This document shows, piece after piece, positions 1 through 6,167 of a stretch of DNA of 7,189 bases. The notes below the pieces were generated by a model. It saw only the letters and a program-made list of their open reading frames with translations, had not been told where the DNA came from and did no database searches. This DNA is from Nanobdellota archaeon (lineage in GTDB: Archaea > Nanobdellota > Nanobdellia > Pacearchaeales > GW2011-AR1): contig JAGVIM010000180.1 of assembly GCA_020056045.1 (NCBI GenBank), forward strand, positions 1 to 7,189. Direction: 5' to 3'. A program made the translations under genes and the position numbers. Numbering within the stretch: position 1 is the first letter of the stretch; the number at the start of each line of letters is the position of its first letter.

Positions 1-1
1 A

Positions 2-1090
2 GAACTTAGTGAGAATAAACCTTATACTGATCTTGATTGCCAGGCAAAACAATCAAGTGCAAGACTTGAACAAAACAAAACAAGAGTTAATGAAGCTGAA
101 AGAGAGGCAAGTGAAAAACTCCCTATATATAAAAATAATAGATTATTTAGCTATCTTGCAGGAAGAGGATTTGGAACTCCTGAATATCAAGAAAGTCATG
201 GAAATCTTGTAAGGATGTTGGATTCATGGGTTGCAAGAGTTGTTAATTATAGAGATGCTAAAAAATGTTATGATTTCTTAAAATCAATGCCTGAATTAAT
301 GAGATCTGAAGTTGAAAAAAGACAAAAAGAACTTGAAGGTATTGTCCAACAAATGAGAATAATAGAAGATGAGGGTGGTAAAAAACATGGGCTTCCAAAA
401 GTTCTTGAAGAAGGAGAAAAAATAGGCAAGAAAAGGGCTGTAGTTATAAATAATGTAGATGAACAAAATAAATTGTATGATAAATATTCTCAAGAAAGAA
501 AAGAGATTGATAGTAAAAAAGATCCTTATTATAATGATGCTGTTCAAAAACTAAAAGCATATCTTAAAGGAGAAAAAATAGATGAATTAAAAAGAAGAGC
601 AAGAGAAACTCCTGGAACAGAAGATGATAGATTGGTTGGAAGAATTGAAGAAATTGATGCAACAGTTAAAGATTTAAAAGATAAGGCAAAAAAATCTAAA
701 GCAAGCAGAGAAGCTTATGAAGAAAAATTAAGAGGATTAAAAAAAATAGATAGTGATTTTACTTCAAAAGATTTTGAATCAGGAAGGTCTTATTTTCCAG
801 ATAGTTTTGATGTTGGAGATTTTTTAACAGGATATCTTCTTGGAAAATATGATTCTAGACATATTTGGAAAAATTTAGAAGATAATCAAAATTTCAGACC
901 TGTTGAACATCACCATCAATCTTCAAGTTATGATTATGGTGGAGGCTCAAATTATAGTGGGGGGAGCAGTCATAGTGACAATTCAGGTTCAAGCTGGTCA
1001 AGTGGTTTGGGACTTGGAGGCGGAGGTGGTGGATTTTCAAGTGGTGGTGGATTTGGCGGCGGGGGGTTCTCTAGTGGAAGTGGATTTTAA
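2..1090 (+). CDS. Coiled-coil protein with Gly/Ser-rich tail, 5' end missing
   Basis: The frame is open from base 2 to the TAA at 1088-1090, giving 362 visible residues. The first in-frame ATG is at 215, but the 71 codons before it read as ordinary protein (for example LFSYLAGRGFGTPEY at residues 48-62), so the true start is left of the window and 215 is internal. Residues about 48-100 form the best-ordered part, with a W/aromatic-containing helix (LDSWVARVVNYRDA, 73-86). Residues about 100-165 and 185-250 are highly charged, Lys/Glu-rich and likely helical or coiled coil. A His cluster (303-305) precedes a Gly/Ser/Phe tail (about 313-362). No signal peptide or membrane segment is visible in this part. 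The block at 48-100 resembles an uncharacterised family I recall from bacteria, unverified. The tail recalls those of TPM-domain proteins, but no TPM domain is visible. Function unknown; a structural or surface role is only a guess. Confidence 0.88.
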   Translation, partial: ELSENKPYTDLDCQAKQSSARLEQNKTRVNEAEREASEKLPIYKNNRLFSYLAGRGFGTPEYQESHGNLVRMLDSWVARVVNYRDAKKCYDFLKSMPELMRSEVEKRQKELEGIVQQMRIIEDEGGKKHGLPKVLEEGEKIGKKRAVVINNVDEQNKLYDKYSQERKEIDSKKDPYYNDAVQKLKAYLKGEKIDELKRRARETPGTEDDRLVGRIEEIDATVKDLKDKAKKSKASREAYEEKLRGLKKIDSDFTSKDFESGRSYFPDSFDVGDFLTGYLLGKYDSRHIWKNLEDNQNFRPVEHHHQSSSYDYGGGSNYSGGSSHSDNSGSSWSSGLGLGGGGGGFSSGGGFGGGGFSSGSGF

Positions 1091-1121
1091 TTATTAATAA
1101 AAATAAATTATTAAATATTAT

Positions 1122-1151
1122 AGGTTCAACACCTCTAAGAATATATTTTTT
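1122..1151 (+). terminator. Possible terminator after the coiled-coil gene
   Basis: A small stem AGGT/ACCT (1122-1125 with 1131-1134, loop TCAAC) is followed by a run of six T at 1146-1151. Archaeal termination relies mainly on T-runs in the non-template strand, so this is a plausible 3' end for the upstream plus-strand gene, about 60 bases past its stop. The stem is short and lies 11 bases before the T-run, so the evidence is weak. Confidence 0.3.
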
Positions 1152-1158
1152 GTTATCT

Positions 1159-1332
1159 TATAATCTTAAGCAAGAGTTATAGTAAATCACTTTAATTTTC
1201 GGAATTTACTACTGTGATTTTCTATCTATCCAATAACAAAATTTTTACAAAAATTTATGTTATTAGATATAAGTTGATTAAAATGTTAATCATAAACATT
1301 TACTCCACTCATCTTCATATCTCTTAGAAGAT
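1159..1332. other. Hairpin-rich convergent intergenic region
   Basis: No gene is visible between the two convergent stops at 1090 and 1382. Five inverted repeats follow one another: TATAATCTT/AAGAGTTATA (1159-1167 with 1172-1181, one bulge); TAGTAAAT/ATTTACTA (1180-1187 with 1204-1211), which competes with AAATCAC/GTGATTT (1184-1190 with 1214-1220); the long stem at 1232-1264; TGATTAA/TTAATCA (1275-1281 with 1286-1292, loop AATG); and ATCTTC/GAAGAT (1311-1316 with 1327-1332). Short AT inverted repeats arise by chance in such sequence, but the density and the long third stem stand out. Possible roles are bidirectional termination, mRNA 3'-end protection or a small RNA; none is shown. Confidence 0.4.
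1232..1264. repeat. Long inverted repeat (15-bp arms, one bulge)
   Basis: The left arm AATAACAAAATTTTT (1232-1246) pairs with the right arm 1249-1264 (AAAAATTTATGTTATT) along its whole length except for one extra base, around a central AC. In RNA the innermost pairs would open to form a loop. It lies about midway between the two convergent genes and reads the same from either strand, as expected for a bidirectional terminator or a 3'-end structure. The pairing is seen directly; the role is inferred. Confidence 0.5.
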
Positions 1333-1381
1333 TATGATAACAATGTCAATTAAATTATAAATAATGAGATTTATAGATTAA

Positions 1382-2944
1382 TTATTTCTTATTTTTTTCT
1401 TCCATCTCTCTAAGCTTCATCCTTATTATTTTTCCAGAATTTGTTTTGGGTAAAGATGGAACAAATTCTATTTCTTTTGGATAGGCATGTCCTGCATAGT
1501 TTTGTTTTACAAACATAGACAGTTCATTTTTTAATTTTTCAGTTGGTTCTATGCAATCATTGAGAATTATGAATGCTTTTATTATTGCTCCCTTTAGTTC
1601 ATCTGGAATTCCTATTACTGCTGCTTCTTTTACAGAAGAATGTTTTTGCAGAATATTTTCAATTTCTAAAGGAGATACTCTTTCTCCTGATGTTTTAATA
1701 ATATCATCTTTTCTTCCTACAAAAAAGAAATAACCATCTTTGTCTAATGTTGCAGAATCATTTGTTCTAAACCAACCTGATTTAAAATAATCTTTAAACA
1801 TTTGTTTATGATTGTAAATTCCAATCATTAAAGAGGGAAAGTCTGGCTTTAGTGAAATAGTGTTATCAATTATTTTAGCAGTTATTCCTGGAATTGCTTT
1901 TCCTAATGTTCCTGGTTTTTTCTTCACTCCATTCCAAGTCGCAATAACCATTGCCCCTGTTTCTGTTTGCCAAAAAGTATCATTAATATCAATACCTAAC
2001 TTTTTATAAAAATCATAGACACTTTTATTTAATGCTTCCCCTACTGAACAAACATTTCTTACTAACTTTAAATCATCTGATTTTATTATAGATTTAAATA
2101 ATCTAAATACTGTTGGAGCAGTATAAATAACTGATATTTTATTTTTTTTCATGAACTCTATCCAGTTTTTTGCATCAAAATGAGATTCTAGAATATAAGT
2201 TGAACAACCAATTGATAATGGAGCTAAAATTCCATATATTGTTCCTGTTACCCAGCCAGGATGGGCAGTACACCAGTAATTGTCTTCTGGTTTTAAATCT
2301 AAAACTAATTTTGCAGTATAATGTTGTTGAATTAAAGCTTGATGTGGAATCTCTATTCCGGCAACAGGTGTTCCTGCTGTTGAACTTGTAAAAATAATTA
2401 CAGCAGTATCTAATTTATTTTTTAAAACAGTTTTAAATTCAGTTGATTGTTTTTTTAATTTATTTTTATATTCATCTTCATCAATAATTATAATATGTTT
2501 TAAAGTTGGAACTTTTTTGTTAATGTCTTTTGGAATTCTTTTTGCTAATTCGGAATTTGTAATCAGAACATTTGCATCTCCTCTTTCAAGTCTAAGCTCA
2601 AGCCCTTGTTCTTGAAATGCTTCAAATAGAGGTAAAGCAATTGATCCTTGCTTTATTGTTCCTAAAATAGAAAAATACATTTCAGGTATTTTTGGAAGAA
2701 ATATAAAAATCCTGGAGGAAGGCTTGATGCCTTGGGCATTGAGAAGATTTGCAAACTTATTTGTTTCTTCTTGTAGTTGTTTATATGTGTATGTTTTAAT
2801 CTTATGATCTTCAAAAGATAAAGCTAATTTATTTGGTGTTTTTTCTGCATGTCTATCAATACAGCTTTCAATTATATTCATTTTATCATTATGAATAATT
2901 ATGTCTTTTTCATGTTCTTTCCAAAATGGATTGTAAGATTTCAT
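1382..2944 (-). CDS. acsA: AcsA-like AMP-forming acyl-CoA (acetyl-CoA) synthetase
   Basis: A 520-residue member of the adenylate-forming (ANL) superfamily, which activates a carboxylic acid with ATP and transfers it to CoA in the cytoplasm. Visible motifs: YWCTAHPGWVTGT (223-235), close to the YWCTADPGWVTGT signature of AcsA proteins; FWQTETG (324-330), whose Trp normally narrows the acyl pocket to acetate/propionate; GWFRTND (390-396, usually GD) with the ribose-binding Asp; GRKDDIIKTSGERVSP at the domain hinge (410-425); and the C-terminal catalytic Lys505 in PKTNSGKIIR. The odd part is the A3 phosphate loop (185-196), which reads FTSSTAGTPVAG instead of TSGTTGxPKG, losing its lysine. It is shorter than Bacillus AcsA (about 570). 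The start ATG overlaps the upstream stop by 4 bases and has a good AGGAG ribosome site. It is the last gene of a three-gene operon. Exact acid specificity is uncertain. Confidence 0.9.
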   Translation of the reverse strand: MKSYNPFWKEHEKDIIIHNDKMNIIESCIDRHAEKTPNKLALSFEDHKIKTYTYKQLQEETNKFANLLNAQGIKPSSRIFIFLPKIPEMYFSILGTIKQGSIALPLFEAFQEQGLELRLERGDANVLITNSELAKRIPKDINKKVPTLKHIIIIDEDEYKNKLKKQSTEFKTVLKNKLDTAVIIFTSSTAGTPVAGIEIPHQALIQQHYTAKLVLDLKPEDNYWCTAHPGWVTGTIYGILAPLSIGCSTYILESHFDAKNWIEFMKKNKISVIYTAPTVFRLFKSIIKSDDLKLVRNVCSVGEALNKSVYDFYKKLGIDINDTFWQTETGAMVIATWNGVKKKPGTLGKAIPGITAKIIDNTISLKPDFPSLMIGIYNHKQMFKDYFKSGWFRTNDSATLDKDGYFFFVGRKDDIIKTSGERVSPLEIENILQKHSSVKEAAVIGIPDELKGAIIKAFIILNDCIEPTEKLKNELSMFVKQNYAGHAYPKEIEFVPSLPKTNSGKIIRMKLREMEEKNKK

Positions 2945-3339
2945 TTTTTTACTCCTAATTTTTTAATTTCAACTGTTGTTTGATAGATAAATGCTGCTGC
3001 ATTTCCCCATACAATAAACAACCATATGGGAATATTAATAAAATTAGTATAAGAATAACTCCAGACATTAAAATAAATTGCTATCATCTCTGAAATTGGT
3101 CCCCATAAAGCTCCAAACAAAAATACTATTAATGTTAAACTAGATCTCCATTTAATAAGTGCTATTAGAGATATTAAAATGAGTAAAATGGTTGCTAGCC
3201 AAATATTTTTATTAAAAATTATTGGAATTAAGAGGGTTAAAATTGCAAAACCTACGTTAAAAATTATATTTAGGTATTCTCTTCTAATTATTCTCTCTTC
3301 TTTTTTTACAAATTTATTTAATGATTTTTTATTTTTCAT
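2941..3339 (-). CDS. Small four-helix membrane protein, unknown family
   Basis: A 132-residue integral membrane protein. A charged, basic N-terminus (residues 1-21, KK/RR-rich, probably cytoplasmic) is followed by hydrophobic segments at about 24-42, 46-63, 67-90 and 102-119. Polar and aromatic residues within or between the last two helices are notable: GALWGPISEMIAIYF (76-90), with a Glu in the membrane, then NVWSY (91-95) and IPIWLFIVWGNAA (103-115). Such patterns suggest a small-molecule enzyme or carrier rather than a simple anchor. I do not recognise the family; the spacing vaguely recalls lycopene-cyclase or carotenoid-type membrane proteins, which I could not confirm. It is the middle gene of an operon, overlapping by ATGA both the Nudix gene before it and the acyl-CoA synthetase after it, so the three are probably translated together. 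Confidence 0.85.
   Translation of the reverse strand: MKNKKSLNKFVKKEERIIRREYLNIIFNVGFAILTLLIPIIFNKNIWLATILLILISLIALIKWRSSLTLIVFLFGALWGPISEMIAIYFNVWSYSYTNFINIPIWLFIVWGNAAAFIYQTTVEIKKLGVKK
2952..2956 (-). promoter_or_regulatory. Ribosome binding site of the acyl-CoA synthetase gene
   Basis: On the minus strand AGGAG (2956-2952) lies 7 bases before the ATG at 2944-2942. It sits inside the last codons of the upstream membrane-protein gene. It is the strongest Shine-Dalgarno match in the window and supports the chosen start and independent re-initiation after the ATGA overlap. Confidence 0.7.
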
Positions 3340-3776
3340 CTCTTCATTATTTCTTTATTTACATAGTTTAAACATACTTTTTTATCTGGAAAAGTCAAGA
3401 GTGAAAAGGCTTTATCAAAATCAAGCCATTTATATCCTGAATGTTCCCTTTTATCAAATTTAATACTTTTACTCTTTATTTCTGCTGAAAATAATTGATA
3501 GGTCTGACCTATAAAACCCACTCTATCTTTATATTCCTTATCATATTTATATTTTCCATTTAGTTTATAGGATTTTAGATTAAGGGGTTTTTGGCCTGTT
3601 TCTTCGGTAAGTTCTCTTATTGCAGTTTGTTTTAAGGACTCTCCTGGTTCAGCTCCTCCTTTTGAAAATTCCCAACCTTTCCAATGCAGCTTTCTTTTAA
3701 GAATTAGATAAAGTATCTTACCTTTTTCCTTTCTATAGGTTACAATAAAAACACCTTTTCTGTATTTACCTTTCAT
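3336..3776 (-). CDS. Nudix hydrolase, Ap4A-hydrolase-like
   Basis: A 146-residue soluble protein with a complete Nudix box, GX5EX7REUXEEXGU, at residues 40-62: Gly40, Glu46, then RELTEETGQ (54-62). The final position is Gln rather than a hydrophobic residue. Arg54, Glu55, Glu58 and Glu59 would bind the metal ions and act in hydrolysis of a nucleoside diphosphate linked to another group. The lead-in HWKGWEFSKGG (31-41) is typical of bis(5'-nucleosyl)-tetraphosphatase (Ap4A hydrolase) relatives, and the size fits. MutT-type or mRNA-decapping-like activity cannot be excluded. The ATG at 3776 has a GAGG ribosome site four bases upstream. It is the first gene of the minus-strand operon and is divergent from the 2-oxoacid oxidoreductase operon. 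A link to the operon's last gene is plausible because adenylate-forming enzymes can produce Ap4A. Confidence 0.92.
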   Translation of the reverse strand: MKGKYRKGVFIVTYRKEKGKILYLILKRKLHWKGWEFSKGGAEPGESLKQTAIRELTEETGQKPLNLKSYKLNGKYKYDKEYKDRVGFIGQTYQLFSAEIKSKSIKFDKREHSGYKWLDFDKAFSLLTFPDKKVCLNYVNKEIMKR

Positions 3777-3780
3777 TTTT

Positions 3781-3784
3781 CCTC
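3781..3784 (-). promoter_or_regulatory. Ribosome binding site of the Nudix gene
   Basis: GAGG on the minus strand (3784-3781), four bases before the ATG at 3776-3774. The spacing is short but within the usable range, and no other in-frame start competes. Confidence 0.5.
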
Positions 3785-3816
3785 TTTTTATACTTACTAA
3801 TTTTTATTAATACAAC

Positions 3817-3831
3817 TAACTTAATAAGTTA
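3817..3831 (-). promoter_or_regulatory. 15-bp palindrome, possible TATA region of the Nudix operon
   Basis: TAACTTA and TAAGTTA are perfect inverted arms around a single A. On the minus strand it contains TTATTAA, a TATA-like element centred about 48 bases before the Nudix ATG, similar to the 41-44 base spacing of the two plus-strand promoters here. It may be the core promoter of the minus operon, an operator over it, or both. A second TATA-like stretch on the minus strand at 3802-3811 is an alternative, but it would leave almost no leader. Confidence 0.35.
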
Positions 3832-3832
3832 T

Positions 3833-3880
3833 GGCTTCTGTTGATTGAGCTTTGGCTTTTGTTTATCAACTCTTGCTTTT
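3833..3880 (+). repeat. Three phased GCTTYT repeats
   Basis: GCTTCT at 3834-3839, GCTTTT at 3855-3860 and GCTTTT at 3875-3880 are spaced 21 and 20 bases apart, about two helical turns. The first two units match over a longer stretch, GGCTTCTGTTGATT (3833-3846) and GGCTTTTGTTTATC (3854-3867), 11 of 14. They lie between the two divergent promoters. Binding of a regulator on one DNA face is an inference. Confidence 0.4.
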
Positions 3881-3906
3881 CATAAACATCTCTTAAGTCA
3901 ATATAT

Positions 3907-3938
3907 TACTAATATTTATTAATTAATAAGATTTAGTA
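3907..3938. repeat. 32-bp imperfect AT palindrome
   Basis: The outer arms TACTAA (3907-3912) and TTAGTA (3933-3938) and the perfect 14-base core TTATTAATTAATAA (3916-3929) share one centre at 3922/3923, separated by three mismatched positions on each side. It lies in the divergent intergenic region upstream of the oxidoreductase promoter. It could be an operator, or simply an AT-rich element that melts easily. Confidence 0.45.
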
Positions 3939-3957
3939 GTTATAAAGTTTTGGAAAA

Positions 3958-3969
3958 CATAAACAGAAG
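3958..3969 (-). promoter_or_regulatory. Inverted copy of the repeat, abutting the TATA box
   Basis: CATAAACAGAAG on the plus strand is CTTCTGTTTATG on the minus strand, matching the units at 3835-3846 and 3856-3867 in 10 of 12 positions each. It touches the 5' side of the TATA element at 3970-3978, where archaeal TFB contacts DNA, so a bound protein there could repress or activate the downstream operon. This role is inferred from position only. Confidence 0.35.
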
Positions 3970-3978
3970 TTTTAAATA
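3970..3978 (+). promoter_or_regulatory. TATA box of the 2-oxoacid oxidoreductase operon
   Basis: TTTTAAATA is a good archaeal-type TATA element. Transcription would be expected to start about 26 bases past its centre, near position 4000, leaving a leader of about 18 bases before the ATG at 4018. That geometry favours 4018 over the upstream TTG at 4006 as the start codon. Confidence 0.6.
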
Positions 3979-4017
3979 ACTGTTTTTATTTTATCAATTA
4001 TCAAATTGGGGTTATTT

Positions 4018-5592
4018 ATGAGACTAAATATTTTAATTGGTGGTAAGGCAGGGCAGGGAATAAATAAAGTTTCTCAAATTGTTTCAAGAGTTTTAAATAA
4101 AATTGGTTATTATACTTTTAATTATAGAGACTATCAAAGTCTTATTCGTGGAGGCCATAATTTTAATGTTTTGTCTATTTCTGATAAAAAAATTGGAAGT
4201 ATTGAATCAAAATTAGATGGAATTATTGCCTTAGATGATAAAACTATTGAACTGCATAAAAATGAATTAAAAAAAGAAGGATTTATAATAAAATGTGGGG
4301 ATTTTTGTACAATTGGAAAAAATGTTAATATTGCTCAGGCAGGTGGCTTGATTAAAATACTTGGGATTCAAAAGGAAAATCTAATTGAAGAAATAAAAAA
4401 AGAATTTGGGGATAATAAAGAAGCTATTGCAGCTGCTGAAGATGGTTATAAAACAAAAAACAGCAAGTTCAATCTTGAAAGATTGAAGAACAAAATAGTG
4501 AACAAGATAGCAATAATGAGTGGAAGCCAGGGAATCTCCAAAGGAGCTATTGATTCTGGAATTAATTTATATCTTGCCTATCCAATGACTCCTGCAACAG
4601 CTGTGATGCATGAGTTGGCAAGTAAACAATTTGATAATAGTTCAGGTACAAATTTGATTGTATTTGAAGCTGAAAATGAAATTTCTGTTGCAAATGCAGG
4701 ACTTGGAGCTAGTTTTACAGGTGCAAAGGTTATGATTGGAACTGCTGGAGGCGGATTTGATTTAATGACAGAGGCTTTAAGTTTTCAAGGAATGGCTGAA
4801 ATTCCTTTAGTTGTTTATCTTGCTTCAAGACCAGGACCTGGAACAGGAATTCCAACTTATTCATTACAAGATGATTTAGATGTTGCATTAAGAGGAGGAC
4901 ATGGTGAATTTCCAAGAATAGTGATTGCTCCTGGAGATCCTATTGAATGTATTGAAAAAACAAATGAGGCCTTTTATTTAAGTGAGAAGTTCAATGCTCT
5001 TTCTATTATTTTAAGTGATAAACATCTTGCTGAAAGTGAATTTTCAACAGATAGAAAACCAAATAAAATAATTGATTTTAAAATAACAAGAAAAGTTCCT
5101 GGAGAAGGAATTGTAAAAGCAAGTAGTTATGAACATGATAAATTTGGAAATACAACTGAAAATTCTGCTATTGCAAAGAAAAATGCTGATGAAAGATTAA
5201 AAAAATATGATGAAATAAAAAAAGATGTTAAGAAGTTTGAAATGATTAAAATTTATGGAAATAAAAATGCTAAAAATCTTATTATTGGCTGGGGTTCTAC
5301 TAAAACAGTTATTTTAGATGCACTTGATGCTATTGATGGAAGTATTGAAAATCCTTTAAAAGGAAAATACAAGTTCTTGCAAGTTTTGTATATGAAACCT
5401 ATTTCTGATGAAATAAAAAAAGAAATTGAAAAAGCAAGCAAAGTTATTCTTGTTGAAAATAATGTTACAGGTCAGCTTGGAAGATTAATAAGAGAGAAAA
5501 CAGGAATTGCAATAAAAAATAAAATTTTAAAATATGATGGAAAGCCGTTTACAAGTGATGAATTAAAAGAGGAGATTTTGAAGGTAAAATGA
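4018..5592 (+). CDS. korA: 2-oxoacid:ferredoxin oxidoreductase, gamma-alpha fusion subunit
   Basis: A 524-residue subunit of the enzyme that oxidatively decarboxylates a 2-oxoacid to acyl-CoA with reduction of ferredoxin. Residues 1 to about 165 are the gamma domain: GGKAGQG (8-14) and RDYQSLIRGGHN (37-48). The alpha domain follows from about 168: YPMTPAT (188-194, usually YPITPST, with the substrate-contacting Thr191), EAENE (217-221), the stretch GTAGGGFDLMTEALS (241-255), RPGPGTGIPT (271-280), GGHGEFPR (293-300), and a C-terminal domain from about 405 containing GWGSTK (424-429). ATG 4018 is chosen; a TTG at 4006 would add four residues but falls in the likely 5' leader. The stop overlaps the next gene as ATGA. 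The fusion is typical of archaeal and some bacterial KorA; this copy is somewhat short (usually about 570 or more). Pyruvate, 2-oxoglutarate or branched 2-oxoacids are all possible substrates. Confidence 0.92.
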   Translation: MRLNILIGGKAGQGINKVSQIVSRVLNKIGYYTFNYRDYQSLIRGGHNFNVLSISDKKIGSIESKLDGIIALDDKTIELHKNELKKEGFIIKCGDFCTIGKNVNIAQAGGLIKILGIQKENLIEEIKKEFGDNKEAIAAAEDGYKTKNSKFNLERLKNKIVNKIAIMSGSQGISKGAIDSGINLYLAYPMTPATAVMHELASKQFDNSSGTNLIVFEAENEISVANAGLGASFTGAKVMIGTAGGGFDLMTEALSFQGMAEIPLVVYLASRPGPGTGIPTYSLQDDLDVALRGGHGEFPRIVIAPGDPIECIEKTNEAFYLSEKFNALSIILSDKHLAESEFSTDRKPNKIIDFKITRKVPGEGIVKASSYEHDKFGNTTENSAIAKKNADERLKKYDEIKKDVKKFEMIKIYGNKNAKNLIIGWGSTKTVILDALDAIDGSIENPLKGKYKFLQVLYMKPISDEIKKEIEKASKVILVENNVTGQLGRLIREKTGIAIKNKILKYDGKPFTSDELKEEILKVK

Positions 5593-6167
5593 CAAAACAA
5601 AAGGTAATAATGGTTCATGGATGGGGAGGAAATAATGAAGATGGATGGTTTTTACCATTAAAGGAAGAATTAGAAAAAGAAAAAATGATTGTCATTAATC
5701 CAAATATGCCTGATTCTCCTAACCCTAAAATTAATAGCTGGATTAATGAATTAAAAAAAGTCTCTGGAAATATTGAAAAAAACACATATTTTATTGGCCA
5801 TAGTATTGGATGCCAGACTATAATAAGATTTTTAGAAAAATCAGATAATAAAATTGGTGGAGCAATCCTAATTGCAGCTTGGTTTAATTTAACAGATGAG
5901 ACTTGGAACGAAAAATATACAAGAGAAATAGCAAAACCCTGGATTGAAACTCCTATTGATTTTAATAAAGTTAAAAATAATTGCAAAAGAATTTTGGTAA
6001 TTCTCTCAAAAGATGATCCATATGTTTTAGTTAATAATGCAGATATTTTTAAAAAAGAATTAAATGCAAAGATAGTATTAATAGAAAATAGAGGACATAT
6101 TGAACAACTGAATAAAAAAGAAATAAATAAAATTGTAGAGTTTATAAAAAATGACAACTCAAAATAA
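5589..6167 (+). CDS. RBBP9/YdeN-type alpha/beta serine hydrolase
   Basis: A 192-residue cytoplasmic alpha/beta hydrolase of the RBBP9/YdeN (Ser_hydrolase) type, with matching length. The N-terminus gives the oxyanion-loop motif VHGWGGNNEDGW (9-20). The nucleophile elbow is GHSIG (70-74) with Ser72. The acid is Asp142 or Asp143 in SKDDPYV (140-146), and the base is His170 in NRGHIE (167-172), so the catalytic triad is complete. There is no signal peptide. The gene starts inside the korA stop (ATGA) and its last 17 bases overlap korB, so it is an integral member of the operon rather than a bystander. The family has esterase or amidase-like activity with poorly known natural substrates. A thioesterase or editing role with the oxidoreductase is only an inference from position. 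Confidence 0.88.
   Translation: MTKQKVIMVHGWGGNNEDGWFLPLKEELEKEKMIVINPNMPDSPNPKINSWINELKKVSGNIEKNTYFIGHSIGCQTIIRFLEKSDNKIGGAILIAAWFNLTDETWNEKYTREIAKPWIETPIDFNKVKNNCKRILVILSKDDPYVLVNNADIFKKELNAKIVLIENRGHIEQLNKKEINKIVEFIKNDNSK

Noticed and set aside
9..212. Apparent separate 67-residue plus-strand gene before the coiled-coil gene
   Set aside because: A different frame (from base 2) is open across the same stretch and continues without a stop into the coiled-coil gene with sensible protein sequence. The 67-residue frame is a shadow.
215..217. ATG 215 as the start of the coiled-coil protein
   Set aside because: The frame is open for 71 codons upstream with protein-like sequence, and no good ribosome site precedes 215, so it is an internal methionine.
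903..1097. A plus-strand frame over the glycine-rich tail
   Set aside because: It is a shifted reading of the Gly/Ser repeats with Val/Asp/Ala low complexity; the main frame continues a long open protein.
1119..1140. tRNA T-arm-like GGTTCAAC sequence
   Set aside because: The T-stem has a mismatch, there is no matching acceptor, D or anticodon arm upstream, and the surrounding sequence is too AT-rich for an archaeal tRNA.
3833..3888. CRISPR-like array
   Set aside because: There are only three degenerate short units with 20-21 base periodicity, no room for spacers, and no cas genes in the window.
4006..4017. TTG start giving four extra residues on KorA
   Set aside because: The likely transcription start is near 4000, leaving almost no leader for TTG, and the gamma-domain motif sits at the usual distance from ATG 4018.
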